Origin: Pseudomonas sp. GM78
GTDB lineage: Bacteria; Pseudomonadota; Gammaproteobacteria; Pseudomonadales; Pseudomonadaceae
NCBI RefSeq assembly: GCF_000282475.1
Contig: NZ_AKJF01000029.1
Coordinates: 1 to 34,172 of the forward strand
Reading direction: 5' to 3'
DNA length: 34,172 nt
Positions 7,704 through 18,242 of this stretch are shown in pieces. Every line of letters starts with the position of its first letter. Within the stretch, counting starts at the first letter, position 1. A model generated the notes under the pieces. It was given only the letters and a program-made list of their open reading frames with translations. It made no database searches and was not told the origin of the DNA. Position numbers and translations under genes: made by a program.

Positions 7704-9320
7704 ATGCCCAACACCCAAAACCCGGTGCGCAACGTGCTGTACATCATGTGCGACCAACTGCGCCGCGATTACCTGTCGTGCTACGGCCACCCGCACTTGC
7801 ACACCCCCAACATCGATCGCCTGGCCGCCGCTGGCGTGCGTTTCAGCCGGGCCTATACCCAGGGCACAATCTGCGGCCCATCGCGGATGTCGGCCTACAC
7901 CGGGCGCTATGTCAGCAGTCATCAAGTCGCCTGGAACGCCGTGCCCTTGCCGCTGGAAGAGCTGACTATCGGTGACTACCTGCGCCCCCACGGTATTCGC
8001 ACCGCACTGGTGGGCAAGACCCACGCCACGCCTAATCTCGATGCGTTGCAGCGGCTGGCCATCGACCCTGGCAGCGCGCAGGCCGAGCACCTGAACGAAG
8101 TCGGATTCGAGCCGTACTTGCGCCATGACGGCATCTTCCCCGACGACCCGCTATTCGATGACAAACGCGAATCCGCGCCCTACACCCACTACCTGCGCGA
8201 CCTCGGTTATGCCGGGCGCAACCCGTGGCACGACTGGGCCAACGCTGCCGAAGGCGCACAGGGCGAAATCCTCAGCGGCTGGAAAATGCGCAACGCCCAT
8301 CTGCCGGCGCGCGTTCCCGAGCAGCATTCGGAAACCGTCTACACCACTGACCGCGCCCTCGACTTCATCGCCGAGCAGGGCGAGCAGCCCTGGTGCCTGC
8401 ACCTGTCGTACATCAAGCCCCACTGGCCCTATATCGCCCCGGCGCCGTATCACGCGCTGTATGGCCCGGAACAGGTGATCGAGCCGGTGCGTGCAGCCGA
8501 GGGCGAGGCCAGTGATCACCCGGTGTACAACGCGTTCCGTCAGCACGAGGAGAGCCTGAATTTTTCCCGGGACGAAGTACGCCTGAACGTGATCCCGACG
8601 TACATGGGCCTTATCAAACAGGTCGATGACCAGCTCGGGCGGTTGTTCGATTTCCTGCAGAGCAGCGGTCGCTGGGATGACACCCTGATCGTGTTTACCA
8701 GCGACCATGGCGACTTCCTTGGCGATCACTACCTGGGGGAAAAAGAGTTCCTGCTGGAGCCGGCGGTGGGGGTTCCGCTGATCGTTCGCGACCCGCGTCC
8801 GGAGGCAGATGCAACGCGCGGTTCGGTGGATGAACGACTGGTGGAAACCATCGATGCGCTGCCGACTTTCCTTGAGGCACTAGGATTGCAGGGGGCCGAG
8901 CATCGACTTGAAGGACGCTCGCTGATTCCCCTGCTGCACGGAGTAAAAACTGACTGGCGCCGATTCGCGATCAGTGAATACGACTACGCCTTCCAGGCGC
9001 CTGCGCGGGAACGCTTGCATCAACCGATCGACCGCTGCCGCATGACCATGGTGCGCAGCGAGCGCTGGAAGTACCTGGCGTACGACGGCTTTCGACCGCA
9101 GCTGTTCGACCTGTTGAAGGATCCGCAGGAGCTAAGGGACCTGGGTGCTGACCCGGCGTATGCCTCGGTTCGGGAAGAGCATGCGGGGTATTTGTTTGAG
9201 TGGGTGAGAGGGTTGAAGCGGCGGACGACGATCAGCCATGAGGAGATTGATTTGCGCGGGCAGCGGTTTCGCTACGGAGAGCCGGAAACCGAGAAAATGG
9301 TGCAGATCGGCGTGTGGTAG
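7704..9320 (+). CDS. Sulfatase, phosphonate monoester hydrolase/arylsulfatase-like
   Basis: The product has 538 aa from the ATG at 7704; the ribosome site there is weak, but the start gives the normal sulfatase N-terminus RNVLYIMCDQLRRDYL. The formylglycine signature is C57-GPSR followed by TGR, so Cys57 would be oxidised by a maturase. Metal ligands are likely in MCDQ (Asp17) and in the FTSDHGDFLGDH segment. The segment HLSYIKPHWPYIAPAPYHALY is very like phosphonate monoester hydrolases (PMH), which are promiscuous on sulfate and phosphate esters. There is no signal peptide, so it is cytoplasmic. It follows a LysR gene across a REPIN and probably releases sulfate from an imported ester. The precise substrate is unknown, and choline-sulfatase-like use is an alternative. 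Confidence 0.9.
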   Translation: MPNTQNPVRNVLYIMCDQLRRDYLSCYGHPHLHTPNIDRLAAAGVRFSRAYTQGTICGPSRMSAYTGRYVSSHQVAWNAVPLPLEELTIGDYLRPHGIRTALVGKTHATPNLDALQRLAIDPGSAQAEHLNEVGFEPYLRHDGIFPDDPLFDDKRESAPYTHYLRDLGYAGRNPWHDWANAAEGAQGEILSGWKMRNAHLPARVPEQHSETVYTTDRALDFIAEQGEQPWCLHLSYIKPHWPYIAPAPYHALYGPEQVIEPVRAAEGEASDHPVYNAFRQHEESLNFSRDEVRLNVIPTYMGLIKQVDDQLGRLFDFLQSSGRWDDTLIVFTSDHGDFLGDHYLGEKEFLLEPAVGVPLIVRDPRPEADATRGSVDERLVETIDALPTFLEALGLQGAEHRLEGRSLIPLLHGVKTDWRRFAISEYDYAFQAPARERLHQPIDRCRMTMVRSERWKYLAYDGFRPQLFDLLKDPQELRDLGADPAYASVREEHAGYLFEWVRGLKRRTTISHEEIDLRGQRFRYGEPETEKMVQIGVW

Positions 9321-9326
9321 AAAAAG

Positions 9327-9410
9327 CATCGCTGGCAAGCCAGCTCCCACAGGGTTTCGTGTCGTTCACATCCATTGTGGTCAACACCATTCACTGTGGG
9401 AGCTGGCTTG
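9327..9410. repeat. REPIN, GCTGGC class, right arm degenerate
   Basis: The left arm CATCGCTGGCAAGCCAGC...CACAGG (9327-9353) pairs with CTGTGGGAGCTGGCTTG (9394-9410). After that the right arm diverges. It lies between the convergent sulfatase and atsK genes. Confidence 0.85.
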
Positions 9411-9442
9411 TCGGGTCGCCGCATCGCAGCGATTACTTCAGA

Positions 9443-10363
9443 TCAAACGCCGCCGATATCCGGCCCCTTCACCGTCTGACTACGCTGCCCCGCCACACCC
9501 ACCGGCACCTCGCCCTTGAGCGTCACGCGCCGCACCACGCGGTCCTGGGTGCCATAGTCATCCACCGCGTAATGCTGGGTGGAGCGGTTATCCCAGATCG
9601 CCACATCACCAGCCTGCCAGCGCCAGCGCACAATGTTTTCCTGGCGGACGACGTGGCTCTGCAACAGGTTGAACAGGTGCGCCGAATCACCCTGGGAGTA
9701 ACCCTTGATGCGCTTGACGAAATGCCCCAGCAGCAAGCTTTTCTCGCCGCTGATGGGGTGTACGCGCACCACCGGGTGCTCGGTCTCGTAGATGGTCGAG
9801 GTGAAGATCTTGCGGTAGCGCTCCAGCTTTTCCTCCGACACGTCAGGCTTGGCGCCCGCGTAGTCGTACTCGTTGCTGTGCACCGCCACCAGTTTATCCG
9901 CCAGTTCGCGCAGCTCCGGCGTCAGTTCGTTGTAGGCCGTGGCGGTGTTGGCCCACAGGGTGTCGCCACCAAAAGCGGGCGCAACCACCGAGCGCAGGAT
10001 CGAGGCTTTCGGGTAGGCGTCGACGAAGGTCACGTCGGTGTGCCAGGAGTTGGCGCGCTGGCCTTGGGCACCGTCCAGCTCCAGCAGAAAACGGGTGCCG
10101 TCACGCACCGGCACGGTCGGGTGCGCCACGGGTTCGCCCAGCAGATGGGCGAAGGCTTCCTGGCTCTGATCGTCGAGGTGGGCCTGCTCGCGAAAGAAGA
10201 TCACCTTGTACTGCACCAGCGCCTGCTGGATCGCCTCGACGGTGTTGGCATCCAGTTCACCGGAGAGCTTCACGCCCCGGATCTCGGCACCGATCCGACC
10301 GGCCACCGGATGGATTTCAAGCGCGTGGACAGCGGGTTTTACAGCTAAAGCGGCATTGCTCAT
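9443..10363 (-). CDS. atsK: AtsK, Fe(II)/2-oxoglutarate-dependent alkylsulfatase
   Basis: The product has 306 aa from the ATG at 10363 (GAGGGT upstream); an ATG at 10429 lacks support. AtsK oxidises alkyl sulfate esters with 2-oxoglutarate and O2, giving aldehyde, succinate, CO2 and sulfate. With this start the TauD-family residues fall exactly where known for P. putida AtsK: His108 and Asp110 (WHTD), His264 (TQH) as iron ligands, and Thr135, Arg275 and Arg279 in the 2-oxoglutarate site. TauD (taurine dioxygenase) is the alternative, but the context and the segment WHTDVTFVDAYPKASILRS favour AtsK. The protein has no Met or Cys beyond the initiator, in keeping with synthesis under sulfur starvation. 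It is divergent from the second LysR gene. Confidence 0.95.
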   Translation of the reverse strand: MSNAALAVKPAVHALEIHPVAGRIGAEIRGVKLSGELDANTVEAIQQALVQYKVIFFREQAHLDDQSQEAFAHLLGEPVAHPTVPVRDGTRFLLELDGAQGQRANSWHTDVTFVDAYPKASILRSVVAPAFGGDTLWANTATAYNELTPELRELADKLVAVHSNEYDYAGAKPDVSEEKLERYRKIFTSTIYETEHPVVRVHPISGEKSLLLGHFVKRIKGYSQGDSAHLFNLLQSHVVRQENIVRWRWQAGDVAIWDNRSTQHYAVDDYGTQDRVVRRVTLKGEVPVGVAGQRSQTVKGPDIGGV

Positions 10364-10418
10364 GGGTAGACCCTCGATCGGACTGCTGACGGTTGAGCGA
10401 CAGCGAAACAACGCTCTA

Positions 10419-10475
10419 TCTATATTCAATTTAGGTCTAATAGATATTCGTATGCTTCGTTGACGGAATAAGAGC
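10419..10475. promoter_or_regulatory. atsK/LysR divergent promoter with shared motifs
   Basis: The plus strand has ATATTC, AATT, TTAGGTCTAA and then AGATATTC (10422-10449), and GGAATAAGAGC at 10465-10475. In the atsK direction a TATAGA -10 candidate (complement of 10419-10424) lies just downstream of the TTAGACCTAA core, so a protein bound at the core would block RNA polymerase. The CTTATTCC element is further upstream, as expected for an activator. SftR-type repression plus CysB activation is the inferred reading. Confidence 0.5.
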
Positions 10476-10546
10476 TTGCATTTAAAACCTCAACCAACCC
10501 TCGTCGCAAATGCCTTCGAGCTATTTTTAGGATGCCGGGAAAGCAT

Positions 10547-11467
10547 ATGGATCTTCGCCAGTTGCGCTACTTCATCGCCCTCAACGAACACCGCAGTTTC
10601 GTCCGTGCGGCGGACGCCATGGGCATCACTCAACCGGCGTTCAGCCGCAGTATCCAAGGGCTTGAGCAAGAGTTCGGCTGCGTGCTGGTAGACCGTGGCA
10701 ACAAGGATTTGCGCCCGACCCCCGAAGGCCTGGTGGTGTTGCAACATGCGCGCAGTCTGGTGCAAGGCGCGGCCCTGCTCAGCGCCGAAGTGACGCAGAT
10801 GACCAAGCTCGACGCCGGTGAGCTGCGCTTCGGTTGCGGCCCTGCCCCGGCGGTGAAACTGGTGCCGGATGCGGTCGCGCAATTTATCAACGCGCACCCG
10901 AAAGTGCGCACCTGTTTCGAAGTGGATAACTGGGAAAAACTCAGCCGCGCGCTAAGCCGCGAAGAGATCGAATTCTTCATCGCCGACATCCGCCATTTCG
11001 AAGCCGACCCGAACTTCCAGACCCAGGCCCTGACCCCCAGGCGCGGCGTGTTTTTCTGCCGTCCCGGGCATCCGTTGCTGGCCAAGGAAAGCCTGTCGAC
11101 CAACGACATGTTCGACTACCCGCTGGCAACCACGCTGATTCCGCCGGGCATCCGCAAACTGCTGGCGAACCTCAGTGGGCGCATGGACTTTTCCCCGACT
11201 ATCGAGACCGAGCATTTCCCGGCGCTGGTGAAAATCGTGCTGCAATCGAATGCGATTGGCGTGGGGACGCAAGAGGCCTTTGTCGAAGACATCGCCCAGG
11301 GTTCGCTGGTGTTACTGCACTGGCGCAATCTGCCGCAGAACATCGAGAGCATGAATGCCCGCTGCGGGATTGTCAGTCGCACAGGGTTCAGGTTGTCGCC
11401 GGCGGCGCGGGCGATGATCGAGATATTGGTGGCGGTGGACAAGCAGGAGATTGCTGTCGCGGTTTAG
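10547..11467 (+). CDS. LysR-family regulator, SftR-like paralogue 2
   Basis: The product has 306 aa from the ATG at 10547, which has GGGA upstream and gives the typical MDLRQLRYFIALNEHRSFVR start; an ATG at 10532 is less well placed. A winged HTH (residues ~1-60) precedes a LysR effector-binding domain with FGCGPAPAVKLVPDAV. It is paralogous to the LysR protein at 6546. It is divergent from atsK and lies beside atsR, the position expected of SftR, the repressor of sulfate-ester genes in P. putida; the symbol is not assigned because of the second paralogue. It is probably autoregulated from the shared 183-bp region. Confidence 0.88.
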   Translation: MDLRQLRYFIALNEHRSFVRAADAMGITQPAFSRSIQGLEQEFGCVLVDRGNKDLRPTPEGLVVLQHARSLVQGAALLSAEVTQMTKLDAGELRFGCGPAPAVKLVPDAVAQFINAHPKVRTCFEVDNWEKLSRALSREEIEFFIADIRHFEADPNFQTQALTPRRGVFFCRPGHPLLAKESLSTNDMFDYPLATTLIPPGIRKLLANLSGRMDFSPTIETEHFPALVKIVLQSNAIGVGTQEAFVEDIAQGSLVLLHWRNLPQNIESMNARCGIVSRTGFRLSPAARAMIEILVAVDKQEIAVAV

Positions 11468-11571
11468 GGCCCCATCGCTGGCAAGCCAGCTCCCACAGGT
11501 TTTTCTGGTGCTCACAAAATGCATGTGCACTGGAGATCCCTGTGGGAGCTGGCTTGCCAGCGAAGAGGCCC
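11468..11571. repeat. REPIN, GCTGGC class
   Basis: The left arm starts GGGCCCCATCGCTGGC right after the LysR stop, and the right arm ends CCAGCGAAGAGGCCC at 11571. The core is as in the REPIN at 7492-7595. It lies between the convergent LysR and atsR genes. Confidence 0.88.
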
Positions 11572-11588
11572 GCAAGAGCGCTAGAGAT

Positions 11589-12602
11589 TTAGAGTTTTGC
11601 CGCAGCCAACTCCGGCACCACCCAATCACTCACCTTGAACGACTTGCGAATCAGCTTCTGCTGCGAAGCCAGGTCCACGGCATCCTGCAATTTACCCAGG
11701 AACACCGGGTCCAGGGTCGAGGGGAACACCTCGCTCAGGTTCTGGTCCTTCAAATCCTCGGTCAGAATCACCGACGGATAACTCGCAAGCCCGGACACCA
11801 ACTGAATGTACGCTTGCTTGTTGCTGTCCTGGGTCAGCCATTGCACCGCCTGCTGTTGGGCCTTGAGCAGTTTCGCCACCACCTGCGGGTGCTCGTCGAC
11901 AAACTTGCCATTGGCCACCAATACCGCCTGAACACTGCCCGCGCCACCCAGGTCCTTGGTGTTCAACGGCAACTCGGCCAGGCCTTTGGCTTGCAACGCC
12001 GTCAAATTGGAACCGCCCCACGACGCATCGATCTGCCTGGCGGCGAGCGCGGCCACTGCAGCGTTGAAATCCAGGTTGATGACTTTCAGGTCCTTCTCGC
12101 TCAAACCCTGGCTGGCCAGCGCTGCATCAAACGACAACTGGCTGGCAGTGCCGCGAAAAATCGCCACGCGTTTGCCCTTGAGGTCCTGCAGGGTCTTGAT
12201 CCCCGAGCCCGGCACTACGCCCAGGTAATGCTTCACCCCGCGCGCCGAGGCACTCAGCACCCGCGTATCCAGGCCATTGGACTTGCCGATGATCGCCGCC
12301 AGGTCACCGAGGTATGCCAGATCGACTTGATCGTTGGCAAAGGCTTCGTTGATCACGGGACCTGCGCCCTTGAAGAAATTCCACTGAATCTTGATGCCCT
12401 GGTCGGCAAAGGCCTTTTCGTAAATCTGTTGATCGCGCAACACGTCCACCACGCCGCCTGCGCTGTGTTGCGTGCCGGCGCTGAGGTCGGGCACGGCGAT
12501 GCGGATTTCCTTGAGTTCAGCGGCCTGGGCGGTGAACGCCAGCAAGCCCGCCAGAGCCGGTATGGCGAGCAGGCTGAAGACACGTTTGAAGGGGATGCTC
12601 AT
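11589..12602 (-). CDS. atsR: AtsR, sulfate-ester ABC transporter substrate-binding protein
   Basis: The product has 337 aa from the ATG at 12602 with AGGAG upstream. A signal peptide (KRVFSLLAIPALAGLLAFTAQA) is followed by a mature periplasmic binding protein of the SsuA/TauA/NrtA type (IRIAVPDLSAG, DLAYLGDLAAIIGKSNG, DLKGKRVAIFRGTASQL). It binds sulfate esters and delivers them to AtsBC. The whole product contains no Met or Cys apart from the initiator. The gene is divergent from atsBC and separated from them by 314 bp, whereas P. putida S-313 is described as having an atsRBC operon. Sulfonate (SsuA-like) specificity is the alternative; the AtsA/AtsK neighbours favour esters. Confidence 0.9.
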   Translation of the reverse strand: MSIPFKRVFSLLAIPALAGLLAFTAQAAELKEIRIAVPDLSAGTQHSAGGVVDVLRDQQIYEKAFADQGIKIQWNFFKGAGPVINEAFANDQVDLAYLGDLAAIIGKSNGLDTRVLSASARGVKHYLGVVPGSGIKTLQDLKGKRVAIFRGTASQLSFDAALASQGLSEKDLKVINLDFNAAVAALAARQIDASWGGSNLTALQAKGLAELPLNTKDLGGAGSVQAVLVANGKFVDEHPQVVAKLLKAQQQAVQWLTQDSNKQAYIQLVSGLASYPSVILTEDLKDQNLSEVFPSTLDPVFLGKLQDAVDLASQQKLIRKSFKVSDWVVPELAAAKL

Positions 12603-12916
12603 GGGTACGGCTCCTGGTGACGACGGCGTTGAGGAGCAGAAAGTAGGCTCAATCTTGATCAGCACTTAAATACTATAAATTCACATTTTTATATCGTTTA
12701 GACCTAAGCAAGCAACGACGGGGCTCGTGGAGCGATATGCATAAGCAGCATCAAAAATATTCTTCGAATGCATTGGATGCGTTTTGGCTGGAGGCCTTAA
12801 ATGGTCTGGCTTATCTCCCAATAGTATTGATTTGATTTTTTATAGAACTATTTTGCATACACCCCGCTCCCACAAAAGGCAGGCCGTATTGCAACCCGAC
12901 AACGGAGGTCTCGCCC
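12603..12916. promoter_or_regulatory. atsR/atsB divergent control region (314 bp)
   Basis: No gene is seen here. In the atsR direction there is a TATAGT -10 candidate (complement of 12672-12677), with TTAGGTCTAA (complement of 12698-12707) overlapping its -35, and CTTATGCA further upstream (complement of 12738-12745). AATGCATTGGATGC at 12767-12780 shares 12 nt with the complement of 6509-6520 before the first LysR gene. For atsB, TTGATT (12827-12832), 16 nt, TATTTT (12849-12854) is a possible promoter. The region is strikingly AT-rich compared with its neighbours. Confidence 0.5.
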
Positions 12917-14511
12917 ATGGCTCGTGTTTCCCTGCTCAGCCTGCCGCTCGCCGCGCCACCGCTCAATGGTCGGCGGCTTTGGCCAACCCTGAGCCAGCGG
13001 CTTTTACCCTGGCTGCTGCCACTCAGCCTGTTTGCGCTGTGGTGGCTGGCCAGCCGCAATCAATGGATGAGTGAACAGATCCTGCCGGCGCCCTCGCTGG
13101 TCTGGAACAGTGCGGTGGAGCTGTCGCATGGCGAGCTGTGGAGCCATTTATGGATCAGCCTGCAACGCCTGTTCTGGGGCCTGCTTGCCGGGATCACCGC
13201 GGGCGCGGTATTGGGCGCGGCGCTGGGCTTCAATCGCACGCTCGAACGCCTGGTGTTCCCGATATTCGCCAGCTTGGCGCAAGTCCCGACGCTGGCATGG
13301 ATTCCCCTGTTCATGGTGTTTTTCGGCATCGGCGAAGTGTTGAAACTGGTGGTGCTGATCAAGGCCATCGTGGTGCCGGTGACCCTGCACACCTTGGTGG
13401 GTGTGCGTGATGCACAACCCAGGCTGCGTGAAGCTGCTACGGTACTGCGCCTGCCGCCGCGATTGCTGATCCGCCGCCTGGTGCTGCCCGCCGCACTGCC
13501 GGCCTTCATGGCCGGCGTACGCCTGGCGCTGGCCGCAGGCTGGACGTCACTGCTCGCCGTCGAACTGCTCGCCTCCAGCGAAGGCATTGGTTTCCTGATG
13601 GTCTGGGCGCGACAACTGTTCATGCTCGACACCGTGTTCGTCTGCATCGTCGTGATTGGCTTGATCGGCGTGGTCATGGATCGCGGCATCGGCCTGCTGG
13701 ACAAGAAGCTGGTGCACTGGCCGCATCCGGCCACGGCCGAAATCCGCCGAGGCCCGAAATATCAAGGCTGGCAGCGCCTGCAACCCTGGTTGCTGCCATT
13801 GGCGTTGCTGTTGGTGTGGCAACTGGCGACGAATCAGCAATGGGTCGACGCCAACATCCTGGTCAGCCCGCTGGCGGTGCTGGTAACCACCGGGAACGGT
13901 TTGCTCAACGGTACGTTGATCAGCGGCATGGCCCTGAGCCTGGGTCGCACCCTCGGCGGCCTGTTGCTCGGCGGCGGCCTTGGCTTTGCCCTGGGCTTGT
14001 TGCTGGGGCTGTCGCGCACGAGCGAACGAGTCCTCGGACCAACCCTCGCCGCCCTGCGTCAGATCGCAATTTTCGCCTGGGTGCCGCTGCTCACCGCCTG
14101 GTTCGGTTTGGGCGAACTGGCCAAGTGGGTATTCGTCGCCCTCGCCGCGTTTTTCCCATTGTTCATCGCCACCCAACGCAGCGTCGCCAATCTCTCGCCG
14201 CAATTGAACGAGGCCGCCCGAGTGCTGCGCCTGAATCTGCGGCAACGTCTCGGCCGACTGGTGCTGCCGGGGGCCGCACCGGGTATTTTCGCCGGGCTCC
14301 GGTTGAGCCTGATCTACGCCTGGCTGGGCACCATCGGCGCCGAATATTTCATGCCGTCCAACGGTGGCATCGGCAGCCAGATGATCGGCGCCCAACAACT
14401 GCTGCGCATGGACCTGATCATGGCCGGCATGTTGCTGGTCGGCCTCACCGGCGCCCTGCTCAACCTCATTGGCCAACGCCTCGAAACGCGCGCCACCCGC
14501 TGGAGACACGC

Positions 14512-14515
<4 letters not shown>
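12917..14515 (+). CDS. atsB: AtsB, fused double permease of the sulfate-ester ABC transporter
   Basis: The product has 532 aa, about twice a TauC/SsuC permease, with GGAGG 8 nt before the ATG. It is an internal duplication: each half has five to six membrane helices and an EAA loop that contacts the ATPase. The first is at residues 172-195 (EAATVLRLPPRLLIRRLVLP) and the second at 432-455 (EAARVLRLNLRQRLGRLVLP). One polypeptide thus replaces the usual permease dimer, a feature I believe is also described for AtsB of P. putida. It acts in the inner membrane with AtsC and AtsR. Its TGA overlaps the atsC ATG (ATGA), so the two are coupled. Confidence 0.92.
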
Positions 14516-16952
<2,437 letters not shown>

Positions 16953-16970
16953 GGTTGTCTGAAAGATCGC

Positions 16971-17068
16971 TATCGCTGGCAAGCCAGCTCCCACAGTGAT
17001 TGTGCTGAATGAAAATTTTGCATTCAACGCAGAAACCTGTGGGAGCGGGCTTGCCCGCGATGAGGCCA
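16971..17068. repeat. REPIN with two different arm types
   Basis: The left arm is ATCGCTGGCAAGCCAGC with CTCCCACAG (16971-16996). The right arm is CTGTGGGAGCGGGCTTGCCCGCGATGAGG (17036-17064), that is, the GCGGGC class. The pair lies between the convergent atsA and desaturase genes and touches the desaturase stop. Confidence 0.85.
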
Positions 17069-18142
17069 TCAGACGCGCGCACCCTCTACCGTTTCACCCT
17101 GAACTGCCTCATTACGCACAAACCGGTTCGCCCGCGCAAACGTGCCGAAATCATTGAACCGCACCCCCATCTCACGCATCACCTTGTGCGCCACCGGCAC
17201 GGTCATCTGGCGGATGTAGAACGGTTCCTTCACCACAAAGTGATGAATCCCGTGGCTGCTGCCGAAGTTGAAGCAGAACGCCTGCAACGGCCACAACCAC
17301 CAGGCATTCAGCACCTGGCACTGCTGCATCACGTTCCCCGGCTCGATGTCACCGTAGTAGTGCATGTTCGAACTGATGAAGTGCAGGCAAAAGGTGCGCA
17401 GCACATTCGGGCCGATGATCACCACCGCGGCGATATCAATCACGTTCATCACCGACAACGTGGTCGCCGACCACTCGATCGGCGTGCCCATCAGGTACGC
17501 GATGCCGTTCGCGGCGTGGAAGCCGAGAAACACGTACCACGCGCCCCAGTGCATCAGCGCCAGCGGTGCGTAGACCTTCAGGGTGCGCTGGATGATGCTG
17601 AACTTCATCGCCCAGGTCTTGGCCCGCAACATGCGGATGAACGACGACATGATGTTGTCGCCAATCATCAACAACCGCACGAAACCCCAAGGCTCGCCAT
17701 TAGTGATGGCGCGCTCCTCCATGTCGGTCTCGGAGCCGGATACCTTGTGGTGATTGAGGTGCAGGTGACGACGAATCCACGGATTGATCGTACTCGGACG
17801 CGCCAGCCAGACCAGGCCCATCATCAGGTTGTGCGGCACCCGCTGCTTGCGAAAGTACATGCTGTGAATCAGGTCGTGCTCAAGTTCGTGGGTCAGGGAA
17901 GCGAAAAAAGCATTGAGCAGCAAGCATACCCACCAGGCGATGTAGCCCTCGATGTAGAGCGCTGCGGAACCGATCATGCCGGTCAGCGCGAAGGCCAGGA
18001 TGCCCGCGCCCAAGGCGTCCTGGTGCTTGAGAATCGGGTAGCGCTCGCGCAGTTCGACGCCCTTGGCCAGCAACACTTGGCGAATATGTGCCGATCGCGC
18101 AGCTGCATTCAGTCGCTGGGGACTTGCAGAAGTACCTTGCAT
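17069..18142 (-). CDS. Membrane fatty-acid desaturase family protein
   Basis: The product has 357 aa, with GAGG about 8 nt before ATG. The three histidine clusters of membrane di-iron desaturases/hydroxylases are present: HELEH (85-89) with a further His93, RRHLHLNHH (124-132), and HGIHH near residue 310. Several hydrophobic segments flank them (about 43-80 and the 200-250 region). The substrate is unknown; a fatty-acyl or other lipid desaturase or an alkane-hydroxylase-like enzyme is possible. It is divergent from an AraC-family gene 100 bp away that probably controls it. It is unlike the DesA protein at 28579, so it is not a recent duplicate. Confidence 0.85.
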   Translation of the reverse strand: MQGTSASPQRLNAAARSAHIRQVLLAKGVELRERYPILKHQDALGAGILAFALTGMIGSAALYIEGYIAWWVCLLLNAFFASLTHELEHDLIHSMYFRKQRVPHNLMMGLVWLARPSTINPWIRRHLHLNHHKVSGSETDMEERAITNGEPWGFVRLLMIGDNIMSSFIRMLRAKTWAMKFSIIQRTLKVYAPLALMHWGAWYVFLGFHAANGIAYLMGTPIEWSATTLSVMNVIDIAAVVIIGPNVLRTFCLHFISSNMHYYGDIEPGNVMQQCQVLNAWWLWPLQAFCFNFGSSHGIHHFVVKEPFYIRQMTVPVAHKVMREMGVRFNDFGTFARANRFVRNEAVQGETVEGARV

Positions 18143-18242
18143 GCTTCCATCCTCTGGTTATTGATGTTCGCATCCTGCCCGCTTCACTCGCCTGGAGCGG
18201 TAGCCGAGAACGCCAACCTGTTGACCGGAAGCGCCAATCAGC

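Noticed and set aside
9443-10363. Calling the 2-oxoglutarate dioxygenase TauD
   Set aside because: The residue numbers and the surrounding ats genes match AtsK better; no tauABC genes are present.
13816-14511. N-terminal extension of AtsC by about 230 residues
   Set aside because: The extra sequence is the out-of-frame reading of atsB. The ATG at 14512 in the ATGA overlap gives a normal ABC ATPase start.
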